Of a DNA stretch of 34,858 nucleotides, positions 29,073 to 34,858 are shown piece by piece (position 1 is the first letter of the stretch; every line of letters starts with the position of its first letter). Both the position numbers and the translations under genes were made by a program. A model generated the notes under the pieces. It was not told where the DNA came from. It searched no databases and was given only the letters and a program-made list of their open reading frames with translations. The stretch covers positions 1-34,858 of the forward strand of contig NZ_AONC01000055.1 in the NCBI RefSeq assembly GCF_000585215.1, written 5' to 3'. The DNA is from Imhoffiella purpurea (GTDB lineage: Bacteria; Pseudomonadota; Gammaproteobacteria; Chromatiales; Chromatiaceae).

Positions 29073-29870
29073 GTGAGCCTGTCGGCCCTGGAGTGGGCCT
29101 GGGGCTTGGCGGTATCACCCACACAGAAATTGGTTGCCTTGGCGCTTGCCGACCATGCCAACGAGGATCGGGAGTGTTGGCCGTCGCTCTCCCGGCTCAG
29201 CACGCGGACCGGGCTTTCTCCGACTGCGCTCAAGGACGCGCTGAATGGGCTCGAGCAAGCCCAGATCGTGATACGGATCCGCGAGCGTGGGCGGGCTACG
29301 ACCTACCGGCTTGGGTTCAACGGCCGTACACCTAGGCCGGGAGGCGGCCTAGGCCGCGACGCGGCCAAGCCGGGAGACGGCTCAACTAGGCCGGGAGACG
29401 ACCTAGGCCGGGAGACGGCTAGGCCGTCTGGCGACTCAACTAGGCCGTCTGGCGGCCCTGAACTAGGCCGTCTGGCGGCCACTAACCGTAAGCTGAACCG
29501 TAAAGAACCTTTAGCAGCTAGCAGCAGCTCGCATGCGCGCGGAATTGATGATCCGAAATGGAAGGGGGAGCAGCCCGCGCGGCTGTCGCTGAATGACCTT
29601 CCGGATTCCTGGCGGGCATGGGCCGCGAAGGCGCGTTCGGACCTGGACCTCGAGGCGGTTTGGATCGGCTTCCGCGATCACTGGCAGGCGGCAACCGGCG
29701 AGAAGGCCGTCAGCGCGGATTGGTTCGAGGTTTGGCGCAAATGGGTGAAGCGAGAGCGAGGCATAGTCGATGAGCGCGAGACACCATCAGCCGGAGGCAA
29801 CGCCCGAGAGCACTGCCCGGACTTCACCAAGGGAGCCACTCCCCGCGAGGACATCCCCTGGATGCACTGA
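29073..29870 (+). CDS. O-like phage replication protein (helix-turn-helix)
   Basis: About 265 residues. The N-terminal winged-helix domain (SPTQKLVALALADHANEDRE, then LSRLSTRTGLSPTALKDALN) is the type found in phage replication initiators of the lambda O family. A repetitive Gly/Arg/Pro linker (about residues 88-135) follows. The C-terminal part (LPDSWRAWAAKARSDLD, then FRDHWQA and WRKWVKRE) is the end that usually recruits the helicase loader. A DnaC-like gene directly follows, as O is followed by P in lambda. The start is GTG 29073 or TTG 29067. The linker DNA is an array of short repeats that may be the origin. Confidence 0.8.
   Translation: MSLSALEWAWGLAVSPTQKLVALALADHANEDRECWPSLSRLSTRTGLSPTALKDALNGLEQAQIVIRIRERGRATTYRLGFNGRTPRPGGGLGRDAAKPGDGSTRPGDDLGRETARPSGDSTRPSGGPELGRLAATNRKLNRKEPLAASSSSHARGIDDPKWKGEQPARLSLNDLPDSWRAWAAKARSDLDLEAVWIGFRDHWQAATGEKAVSADWFEVWRKWVKRERGIVDERETPSAGGNAREHCPDFTKGATPREDIPWMH
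29332..29480 (+). repeat. CTAGGCCG repeat array inside the replication gene (candidate origin)
   Basis: Seven CTAGGCCG units begin at 29332, 29349, 29386, 29403, 29419, 29440 and 29463, with a degenerate one (CCAAGCCG) at 29365. Left units continue as GGAGACG-like sequence, and the last three continue as TCTGGCG. The orientation flips at a perfect dyad AGACGGC-TAG-GCCGTCT (29413-29429). The array is inside the O-like gene and is followed by a less GC-rich stretch (29481-29520). Lambdoid phages keep origin iterons in the same place. Confidence 0.6.
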
Positions 29871-29874
29871 GCCG

Positions 29875-30561
29875 TTGACTCTGGAGCAGCTCAACGCCAC
29901 CGGGCGGGCGGAGGTTGTGGAGCTTGCACGAGAGCGTGCCATCCATCGCCAGCGCCGGCTTGAGTTGGCGCTCGGGCGCTCAGGCATCCCTCGTCGGTTC
30001 CTGGGCCGCGACTTCGACGGCTACCAGGCCAAGCTGCCGGATCAGCGTCATGCGCTCGAGACCTGCCGACGGTATGCGGATGGGTTTGCCCGAGTCCTCG
30101 ATGGCGGCTATTCGCTCGTGCTGGCCGGGAACCCCGGCACCGGCAAGACGCACCTCGCCTGCGCCGTCTTGGCCGCCGTGATCCGCTCCGGACATACCGG
30201 GCTGTTCATCACGATCTCCGAGGCGCTGAGGATGATCCGCGCAACCTATTCGCCGCGGGCCGAGCGCACCGAGGAGGAGGCTTTCGCGATGCTGGTGCAA
30301 CCCAATCTGCTGGTTCTCGATGAGGTCGGCGTGTCGATCGGCGACGGCGAGAAGCGCCGGGCTCTGCTGTTCGACGTGATCAACGGCCGCTACGCCGCGC
30401 AGCGTCCCACGATCCTGATCGGCAATCTCGACGTGGACGGGATGAAGGACTACCTGGGCGCGCGGATCATGGATCGCGTGCTCGAAACGGGGAGCGCGTT
30501 GGTGCCGTTCACCTGGTCGAGCTACCGGACCGCCACCGGGAATCGCCCTGAGGCTTCGTAG
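29875..30561 (+). CDS. DnaC-like helicase loader ATPase
   Basis: An IstB/DnaC-type AAA+ protein of about 228 residues. Walker A is LAGNPGTGKTHLACAV, Walker B is LLVLDEVGVS, and the sensor region ends in TILIGNLDVDGMKDYLG. It should load the host replicative helicase at the element's origin in concert with the O-like protein. The start is uncertain: TTG 29875 comes just after the O-like stop, while ATG 29770 would overlap the O-like gene by about 100 bases and add a segment that looks out of frame. An IS-type IstB is unlikely because there is no transposase. Confidence 0.85.
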   Translation: MTLEQLNATGRAEVVELARERAIHRQRRLELALGRSGIPRRFLGRDFDGYQAKLPDQRHALETCRRYADGFARVLDGGYSLVLAGNPGTGKTHLACAVLAAVIRSGHTGLFITISEALRMIRATYSPRAERTEEEAFAMLVQPNLLVLDEVGVSIGDGEKRRALLFDVINGRYAAQRPTILIGNLDVDGMKDYLGARIMDRVLETGSALVPFTWSSYRTATGNRPEAS

Positions 30562-30583
30562 GAGGCGCATAGCCGTGCCCGTG

Positions 30584-30616
30584 AATATTACCCATGGGGT
30601 ATTGATTCATTACCTA
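30584..30616 (+). promoter_or_regulatory. Second copy of the early operator/promoter element
   Basis: The sequence AATATTACCCATGGGGTATT followed by GATTCATTACCTA closely parallels 28789-28820 (AATATCACCCATGGGTGTTA, then TTTAATTACCTA). The palindrome TACCC-ATG-GGGTA is at 30589-30601. The block lies in the roughly 200-base gap between the DnaC-like gene and the VRR-NUC gene, where nothing else is seen. It probably lets the same regulator control a second transcript from here; the -35 is less clear than in the first copy. Confidence 0.55.
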
Positions 30617-30761
30617 TCGGGCGTCTCTGAGGGCCTTTCAGCGCCTCTGAGCGGCATGCCCTGGGTTGGGCAACAAATCGCTCGAGGTCCTGAGCGCCTC
30701 ACCGCGATCGCGGCGCCGCAGGGTCGACCGTCATTCACCGCTACCTCGAGGAGGACTTGAG

Positions 30762-31214
30762 ATGAGCCGAGCCTTTCGTCTGACGCCGGTCGAGCCCCTG
30801 GAGCATGACATCCAGGGCGCGATCCTGCGCTACCTCGCCGTCGATCGGCGGGTGGCCTGGGCCAAGCGCTTCAACACCGGCGCCCAGGTCATTGAGGGCC
30901 AGGATCGGCAGGGGCGCCGTAAGCGCCGCTTCATCCGCTACGCCTTTCCGGGCTGCGCGGATGTGCTGGGCCAGCTTGCGTCGGGGCATTTCCTGGCGAT
31001 CGAGTGCAAGCGGCACGGCGAGAAGCCAACGCCTGAGCAGGCTGCGTTCCTGGAGGACGTGAGCAGGGCCGGCGGTTTGGCGATCGTTGGGCGCAGTATC
31101 GAGGACGTAAAGCACGGATTGGATGCGTTCTTCGGCGAATCTGCGCCGAACGTGCAAGCGGTACGCGAGACCGCGATCAGTCCGCCATTGCGCTATCCGT
31201 GCGAGGTGCGCTGA
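30762..31214 (+). CDS. VRR-NUC domain nuclease
   Basis: A 150-residue protein of the VRR-NUC restriction-like nuclease family. The active-site pattern is GCADVLGQL followed by FLAIECKRHGEKPTPEQAAF, with the acidic residue and the ExK motif in order. The N-terminus (LEHDIQGAILRYLAVD) is typical of stand-alone phage copies. These are thought to cut branched or flap DNA during replication and recombination. GAGGAGG lies nine or so bases before the ATG at 30762. The stop overlaps the next ATG in a TGATG junction. Confidence 0.88.
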   Translation: MSRAFRLTPVEPLEHDIQGAILRYLAVDRRVAWAKRFNTGAQVIEGQDRQGRRKRRFIRYAFPGCADVLGQLASGHFLAIECKRHGEKPTPEQAAFLEDVSRAGGLAIVGRSIEDVKHGLDAFFGESAPNVQAVRETAISPPLRYPCEVR

Positions 31215-31342
31215 TGCGGAGCAATGCACATGCGGAAGCCATTCCTCAACAACCATCTCGACGGCCTCAGCCTGAGCCGAGCCACTTCGGCTATTCGCGG
31301 CGAGTCACTCGCCCCCACGGCGGCTTGGAGGTTGGCCAGTGA
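31214..31342 (+). CDS. Small ORF (42 residues) coupled to its neighbours
   Basis: An ATG overlaps the VRR-NUC stop by one base (TGATG), and its own stop overlaps the next gene's GTG by four bases (GTGA). The product (MRSNAHAEAIPQQPSRRPQP and about 22 more residues) is rich in Arg, Pro and Gln and has no family resemblance. The double coupling argues that it is translated, if only to pass ribosomes on to the DpdA-like gene. Confidence 0.45.
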   Translation: MRSNAHAEAIPQQPSRRPQPEPSHFGYSRRVTRPHGGLEVGQ

Positions 31343-31962
31343 TCGGCTATGCCAGCAGAACCGGAACCCGCCGCAATCTGGCTGCGCTGCGTCGCGCCGG
31401 CTGGCGACTGATCGTGAGCGCGGCGAGTGACCTGCGCACCGAGGGTATGCGGTACGCCTTGGACAACGGCGCCTGGACCTGCCACCAGCAGGGGCGCCCA
31501 TTCGATGCCCCGTCTTTCATGCGTGCCGTGGACCTGCTCGGTATGCACGCCGACTGGATCGTTCTGCCGGACATCGTGGCCGGCGGTCACCGCTCGCTCG
31601 AGCTATCGCTGTCGTGGCTCGAAAGACTCCGGCCGCTCGGTGCTCCACTCCTTCTTGCCGTGCAGGACGGAATGAGCACTACGGAGATCGCGCCGCTGAT
31701 CGGCCCCGACCTAGGCATCTTCGTCGGCGGCTCGACCGAGTGGAAGCTGGCCACCGCGCTCGACTGGGGCCGGCTCGCGCATGCTCATGGCGCCCACCTG
31801 CATGTGGCGCGCGTCAACACGGCGCGTCGGGTGCGGTTGTGCGCGGCAATCGGAGCGAGCTCTTTCGACGGGACTTCCGCAAGCCGGTTTGCGGTGACCT
31901 TACCGCTGCTCGATGCGGTCAGGCGGCAGCCGGACTTGCTGAGCGCGGCGGCCCTGGTATGA
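31339..31962 (+). CDS. DpdA/TGT-like putative deazapurine DNA-modification protein
   Basis: A 207-residue protein with the motif order of the small phage DpdA-like family related to tRNA-guanine transglycosylase. These are YALDNGAW, ADWIVLPDIVAGG, LLAVQDGM, IFVGGSTEWKLA, HVARVNTARRVR and GASSFDGTS. DpdA enzymes swap guanine in DNA for a 7-deazaguanine, which shields phage DNA from restriction. The likely catalytic acids are the Asp of LPDIV and the Asp of SFDGTS or VQDG. No preQ0 biosynthesis gene is visible, so the base would come from the host queuosine pathway. The start is GTG 31339, with a four-base overlap. It could also act on RNA. Confidence 0.7.
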   Translation: MIGYASRTGTRRNLAALRRAGWRLIVSAASDLRTEGMRYALDNGAWTCHQQGRPFDAPSFMRAVDLLGMHADWIVLPDIVAGGHRSLELSLSWLERLRPLGAPLLLAVQDGMSTTEIAPLIGPDLGIFVGGSTEWKLATALDWGRLAHAHGAHLHVARVNTARRVRLCAAIGASSFDGTSASRFAVTLPLLDAVRRQPDLLSAAALV

Positions 31963-32102
31963 GCCGCGAGCGCGATGACAACCGGGATAGACCGGCGGCT
32001 GAGCCCCAGGGGAACGCCGCCCGCGCCATTCCCCCACTTGCACGCAGGCGTGACAGCCCGGAGAGACGGGCACCTTCGATCACAAACGCAACGGAGGCCG
32101 TG

Positions 32103-32351
32103 ATGAGCGAACGCACCTACACCACCAGCAACCAAGGCGGGCGAGTTCTGCCGTTTCCTACCCGGGGCGCGGAGCTGGAGAACGCGCGGATCAAGAAGAT
32201 CACCATCACCGACGAGGGCAAGCTGGCGATCGCCCTGGAATGCGAGCTTGCAGACGAGGAGACCCTGGAGCATGTCCGAAATCTACTGCTCGCGCAGCGC
32301 GGGCCGGTCAGTGTCGAGTTCGCCTCGAAGCAAGGGGAGCTGGATCTATGA
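32103..32351 (+). CDS. Small element-encoded protein of unknown function (82 residues)
   Basis: An 82-residue soluble protein. After a short polar start it reads LENARIKKITITDEGKLAIA, with ETLEHVRNLLLAQRGPVSVE near the C-terminus, which suggests a small alpha/beta fold. I do not recognise a family. The ATG at 32103 has GGAGG six bases upstream. The frame is open back to an ATG at 31959 that overlaps the DpdA-like stop (ATGA), so a 130-residue form with a charged, disordered N-terminal extension is possible. Its stop overlaps the patatin start by four bases. Confidence 0.7.
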   Translation: MSERTYTTSNQGGRVLPFPTRGAELENARIKKITITDEGKLAIALECELADEETLEHVRNLLLAQRGPVSVEFASKQGELDL

Positions 32352-33379
32352 CCATCGCCGAATCCCTTGGGCTGCGGCGCCTGCCGTATCGGATCCTCAC
32401 CATCGACGGCGGAGGGGTGCGCGGGATCATCCCGGTCGTCTGGCTCGAGCGCTTGGAGCGCCACCTCGAGGCGCCGGCCCATACCCACTTCGATATGTTC
32501 GCCGGCACCTCGATCGGTGCCATCATCGCCTGCGCCCTGGCGATGGGGATGAATGCGCGCGAGGTCCATGACATCTGGGTCAACTCCGCGCATCTCGCCT
32601 TCGCCAAGCCGGGCTGTCTGCGCGATTACGGGCGGCGCTGGGCCAATCGCGCCGGCCTCGCGGCCAAGTACGACAGCGCCGGGCTGGAAGACATGCTGCA
32701 CGGGATCTTCCACGATCTGTGCCTGGGCGAGCTGCGCACGCCGACCCTGGCCCTGTCGTATGACATCCAGGCGATGCAGGTGCATGTGTTCTCGTCGGCC
32801 CGCGAGGACCACAAGCCGCTGCCGGTCTGGGAGGTCTGCCGAGCCAGCACGGCGGCGCCGCTGTTCTTCGACCCGCACATGATGGTCTGCGACGACAGTG
32901 GCACCGAGCACCCGATGGCTGACGGCGGGCTGACGGCCAACAATCCGGTGGTGTTGGCGATCTCGGAGGCGGTCTGCCAGGTCAAGGGCAAGGCGCCGGT
33001 CACCAACCTGGAGCATGTGGTGGTGGCCAGCTTCGGCACCGGTGCGCCGCCGGAGGGGCAGACGACGGTTCCCAAGACCATCTTCGGCCACGGCTCGGCG
33101 ATCCTCCAGGCGCTCATGACCGGGGCCACCGGCACCGACCATGTGACCGCGCGGACCCTGCTGCCGCCCGAGAACTACTGGCGCTTCCAGACCAGCATCT
33201 CGGACCGGCTCTCGCCGCTCGACGAGGTCGACAACATCGACGCCTTGCAGGCCGTGGCGCTCGCGCATCTGGCCGACGGCGCCGATCACCGCCTGGCGCA
33301 GCTGGCCCGCCGGCTCCAGGGCAAGCCGCTCGAGCGGCGCTGGTGGGAAGGGCGACACGCGCACGAGGTGGCCTCATGA
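32348..33379 (+). CDS. Patatin-like phospholipase
   Basis: A 343-residue patatin-fold acyl hydrolase. The oxyanion loop is DGGGVRGIIPVVWLERLE, the nucleophile is the Ser of FAGTSIGAIIA (GxSxG), and the dyad Asp is in MADGGLTANNP. There is no signal peptide, so the enzyme starts in the cytoplasm. The family releases fatty acids from membrane lipids and includes secreted toxins and defence effectors. No cyclic-nucleotide synthase or other defence gene is adjacent. It is coupled by four-base overlaps to the 82-residue protein before it and the FadL-like protein after it. Confidence 0.9.
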   Translation: MTIAESLGLRRLPYRILTIDGGGVRGIIPVVWLERLERHLEAPAHTHFDMFAGTSIGAIIACALAMGMNAREVHDIWVNSAHLAFAKPGCLRDYGRRWANRAGLAAKYDSAGLEDMLHGIFHDLCLGELRTPTLALSYDIQAMQVHVFSSAREDHKPLPVWEVCRASTAAPLFFDPHMMVCDDSGTEHPMADGGLTANNPVVLAISEAVCQVKGKAPVTNLEHVVVASFGTGAPPEGQTTVPKTIFGHGSAILQALMTGATGTDHVTARTLLPPENYWRFQTSISDRLSPLDEVDNIDALQAVALAHLADGADHRLAQLARRLQGKPLERRWWEGRHAHEVAS

Positions 33380-34488
33380 ACGCCCGGGCGATCCTCGCAG
33401 CGACCGTGCTCGGCACGCCCGCGCTGACCGCGGCCAGCGGCTTCGCCCTGGTCGAGCGCGACGCGGCCGGGCTCGGCCGCGCCTATGCCGGGCAAGCGGC
33501 CGTCAGCGGGCCGGAGGCGATCAGCTTCAACCCGGCAGGGCTGCCCGAGCGTCCGAGCCTGAGCCTCTCGGTCCATGCCCTGCGCAACCGCATCGAGCCC
33601 GAGGACGCGGGCGAGCCGGCGTTGGTGCCGACCCTCTACGGCTCGCGGAGCGGGATCGGCGTCGGTCTCTACTCGACCTTCGGCCTGGCCACCGACTACC
33701 CGGACGACTGGTCCGGGCGCTATGTCGCCCTGCATTCCGAGATCCGCACCGCGCGTGCCCATCTGGCCGGGGCCTGGTCGGTGACACCAGGGTTGCGGCT
33801 CGGTGCCGGGCTGTTCGTCCAGCAATTCACCGCCGAGCTGACCAGCGCCTATCCGCTCGGGGCGCGGGACGGGCGGATCACCATCGAGGGCGAGGATCTG
33901 GGGCTCGGCTGGTCGGTCGGTGCCCTCTGGAGCCCCACCGATCGGGTGGCGCTGGGGCTCGCCTATGGCTCGGCGGTTCGCCACACCTTGAGGGGCAAGA
34001 CACGGCTGCCCTCGGGGGCCGTGTCCTCGCGGGTCGATGTGACCACGCCGGAGACGGTGGCGCTCGGCCTGCGCTGGTCCGCTTTGCCCGAGCTGACCCT
34101 GCTGGCCGGGGCGACCTGGACCCGCTGGAGCCGGATGCAATCGCTCGATGTGGAGCTGGCCAACGGCCTGACCCTGACGGAGGATCACCAATGGCGCGAT
34201 ACCTGGCGGCTCGACCTCGGCGGCGAATACGAGCACGGACCCTGGACCCTGCGGCTCGGCATCGCCTGGGACCAATCGCCGGTCCGGGATGCCGCGCACC
34301 GCTCCCCGCGTCTGCCCGACAGCGATCGGGTCTGGCTGGCCGCCGGTCTCGGCTACCGGCGCGGCGCCTGGACCTTCAACGCGAGCGTCGCGCACCTGTG
34401 GTTCGCGGATCGGCGGGGGGAGCATCCGCCGCTCGATTACAGCGGGAGCACCGACATCCTCGCGCTCGGGGTGGCGCGGTCGTGGTGA
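33376..34488 (+). CDS. FadL-family outer-membrane protein
   Basis: A 370-residue protein with a signal peptide (MNARAILAATVLGTPALTAA) followed by SGFALVERDAAGLGRAYAGQ and ISFNPAGL, the N-terminal plug signature of the FadL/OmpP1/TodX family. The rest alternates in amphipathic beta-strand fashion with YG, GL and W-rich turns and ends in ARSW, an aromatic C-terminus as in beta-barrels. FadL proteins let fatty acids and other hydrophobic compounds cross the outer membrane. It is shorter than E. coli FadL. The overlap with the patatin gene suggests handling of lipase products, but this is inference. Confidence 0.85.
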   Translation: MNARAILAATVLGTPALTAASGFALVERDAAGLGRAYAGQAAVSGPEAISFNPAGLPERPSLSLSVHALRNRIEPEDAGEPALVPTLYGSRSGIGVGLYSTFGLATDYPDDWSGRYVALHSEIRTARAHLAGAWSVTPGLRLGAGLFVQQFTAELTSAYPLGARDGRITIEGEDLGLGWSVGALWSPTDRVALGLAYGSAVRHTLRGKTRLPSGAVSSRVDVTTPETVALGLRWSALPELTLLAGATWTRWSRMQSLDVELANGLTLTEDHQWRDTWRLDLGGEYEHGPWTLRLGIAWDQSPVRDAAHRSPRLPDSDRVWLAAGLGYRRGAWTFNASVAHLWFADRRGEHPPLDYSGSTDILALGVARSW

Positions 34489-34858
34489 GCGTGCGCCTGG
34501 GTTTCATGCTGCTGACCGCGGCGTCAGTCACCCAGAGCTGGGCCGAGTGTCCCGGCACCGGGCGCCTGGAGGAGGCCTTGACCCTGGTCAGCCAGGCCAA
34601 CCCGGTCCTGCTTGCCGAGCGGGCGGTCTACTCCGAGCAGCAGCGGCAGAAGCCCTGGGATGCCAGCATCACGGTCGGCTACTCGATCACCGACACCCTC
34701 GAATCGGGTGACGCGGGGCCAAACGCGGCGCTGCGGGTCAAGATCCCGCTCTGGGACCGCTCGACTCAGTTGCAGGCGGCCAAGGACCGGGCCAGCGCCA
34801 CGGCCAAGGAGGACGCGACCCGGGCGGCGTTGCTGGGCGACGTTCAGGCGCTGTGCGA
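34485..34858 (+). CDS. TolC-like outer-membrane factor, N-terminal part (cut by window edge)
   Basis: The frame opens at a GTG overlapping the FadL-like stop (GTGA) and runs open to the end of the window, giving 124 residues so far. A signal peptide (MSVRLGFMLLTAASVTQSWA) precedes RLEEALTLVSQANPVLLAER, the helical repeat start of TolC/OEP proteins. A segment like ALRVKIPLWDRSTQLQAAKD follows, matching the strand-plus-helix pattern of that family. Such proteins form outer-membrane channels for efflux or type I secretion. Family assignment is moderate because the protein is incomplete. Confidence 0.6.
   Translation, partial: MSVRLGFMLLTAASVTQSWAECPGTGRLEEALTLVSQANPVLLAERAVYSEQQRQKPWDASITVGYSITDTLESGDAGPNAALRVKIPLWDRSTQLQAAKDRASATAKEDATRAALLGDVQALC

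Larger units (their letters stand above)
28128..34858. mobile_element. Prophage-like integrated element, left part (continues past the window)
   Basis: The left border is the displaced tRNA-Val 3' half. Immediately inside are a divergent repressor/Cro-like pair with operator, an O-like replication protein, a DnaC-like loader, a VRR-NUC nuclease and a DpdA-like enzyme. These are typical of temperate-phage early regions. The same-direction gene run then continues into a patatin-like lipase, a FadL-like porin and a TolC-like protein. No integrase, capsid, tail or lysis gene is in the visible 6.7 kb; they may lie to the right, or the element may be a phage satellite or plasmid-like island. Confidence 0.8.

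Noticed and set aside
29332-29480. A CRISPR array
   Set aside because: Units are 8-18 bases with 16-37 base periods, lie inside a coding frame and have no unique spacers; no cas gene is present.
30575-30760. A 61-residue ORF between the DnaC-like and VRR-NUC genes
   Set aside because: Its GTG start and first codons are the operator block repeated from 28789, there is no family resemblance and no coupling to the next gene.
32348-33379. Patatin gene as a CBASS-type defence effector (CapV)
   Set aside because: No cyclic-dinucleotide synthase or ancillary CBASS gene is adjacent; the coupled neighbours are outer-membrane proteins.

Overview
The window looks like chromosomal DNA of a high-GC gammaproteobacterium, most likely a purple sulfur bacterium of the Chromatiaceae (Allochromatium/Thiocapsa/Thiocystis type). 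This is inferred from the mix of gammaproteobacterial housekeeping genes (dapC-dapD-dapE, minCDE, dnaX-ebfC-recR, 4.5S RNA), a fused exosortase of the XrtD type and a hupTUV hydrogen-sensing operon. No 16S rRNA or photosynthesis gene is present to prove it.

Layout. At 1-3118 there is an exopolysaccharide/exosortase corner: an RfaH-like NusG paralogue and a frameshifted MarR-type EPS regulator on the minus strand, preceded by a good sigma70 promoter and an exact ops element, and divergently an exosortase-EpsI fusion. At 3239-6790 lie the lysine/diaminopimelate genes dapC, dapD, an ArsC/Spx-like gene and dapE. At 6833-8764 is minCDE, then hinT, recR, ebfC, dnaX and the signal recognition particle RNA (all minus strand, to 12462). 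At 12653-15056 are three exported proteins of unknown function: one coiled-coil protein and two lipoproteins. At 15073-18954 is hupT-hupU-hupV, encoding a cytoplasmic H2 sensor and its histidine kinase, just downstream of cysS. ppiB, mgtE and a GspA/GspB pair follow. A four-tRNA operon (Pro-Arg-His-Lys) with its own promoter and terminator lies at 25731-26374, then folD and a small PGPGW membrane protein.

From 28128 to the right edge the DNA is a prophage-like integrated element. Its left boundary is the displaced 3' half of a tRNA-Val(CAC) gene still followed by the tRNA's terminator. Inside it are a divergent CI-like/Cro-like repressor pair with a palindromic operator between the -35 and -10, an O-like replication protein gene with an internal array of repeats that may be the origin, and a DnaC-like helicase loader. 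After a second copy of the operator comes a tightly coupled run of genes: VRR-NUC nuclease, a 42-residue ORF, a DpdA/TGT-like putative DNA-modification enzyme, an 82-residue protein, a patatin-like phospholipase, a FadL-like outer-membrane protein and the start of a TolC-like protein. Most of these genes overlap their neighbour by 1-4 bases. The integrase and the intact tRNA-Val are predicted beyond the right edge.

The most unusual part is this last run: a phage-style early region that continues, without a break, into a lipase plus two outer-membrane proteins. The second most unusual is the ops/RfaH-like arrangement at the left end, which suggests an RfaH-type factor acting on its own transcript.
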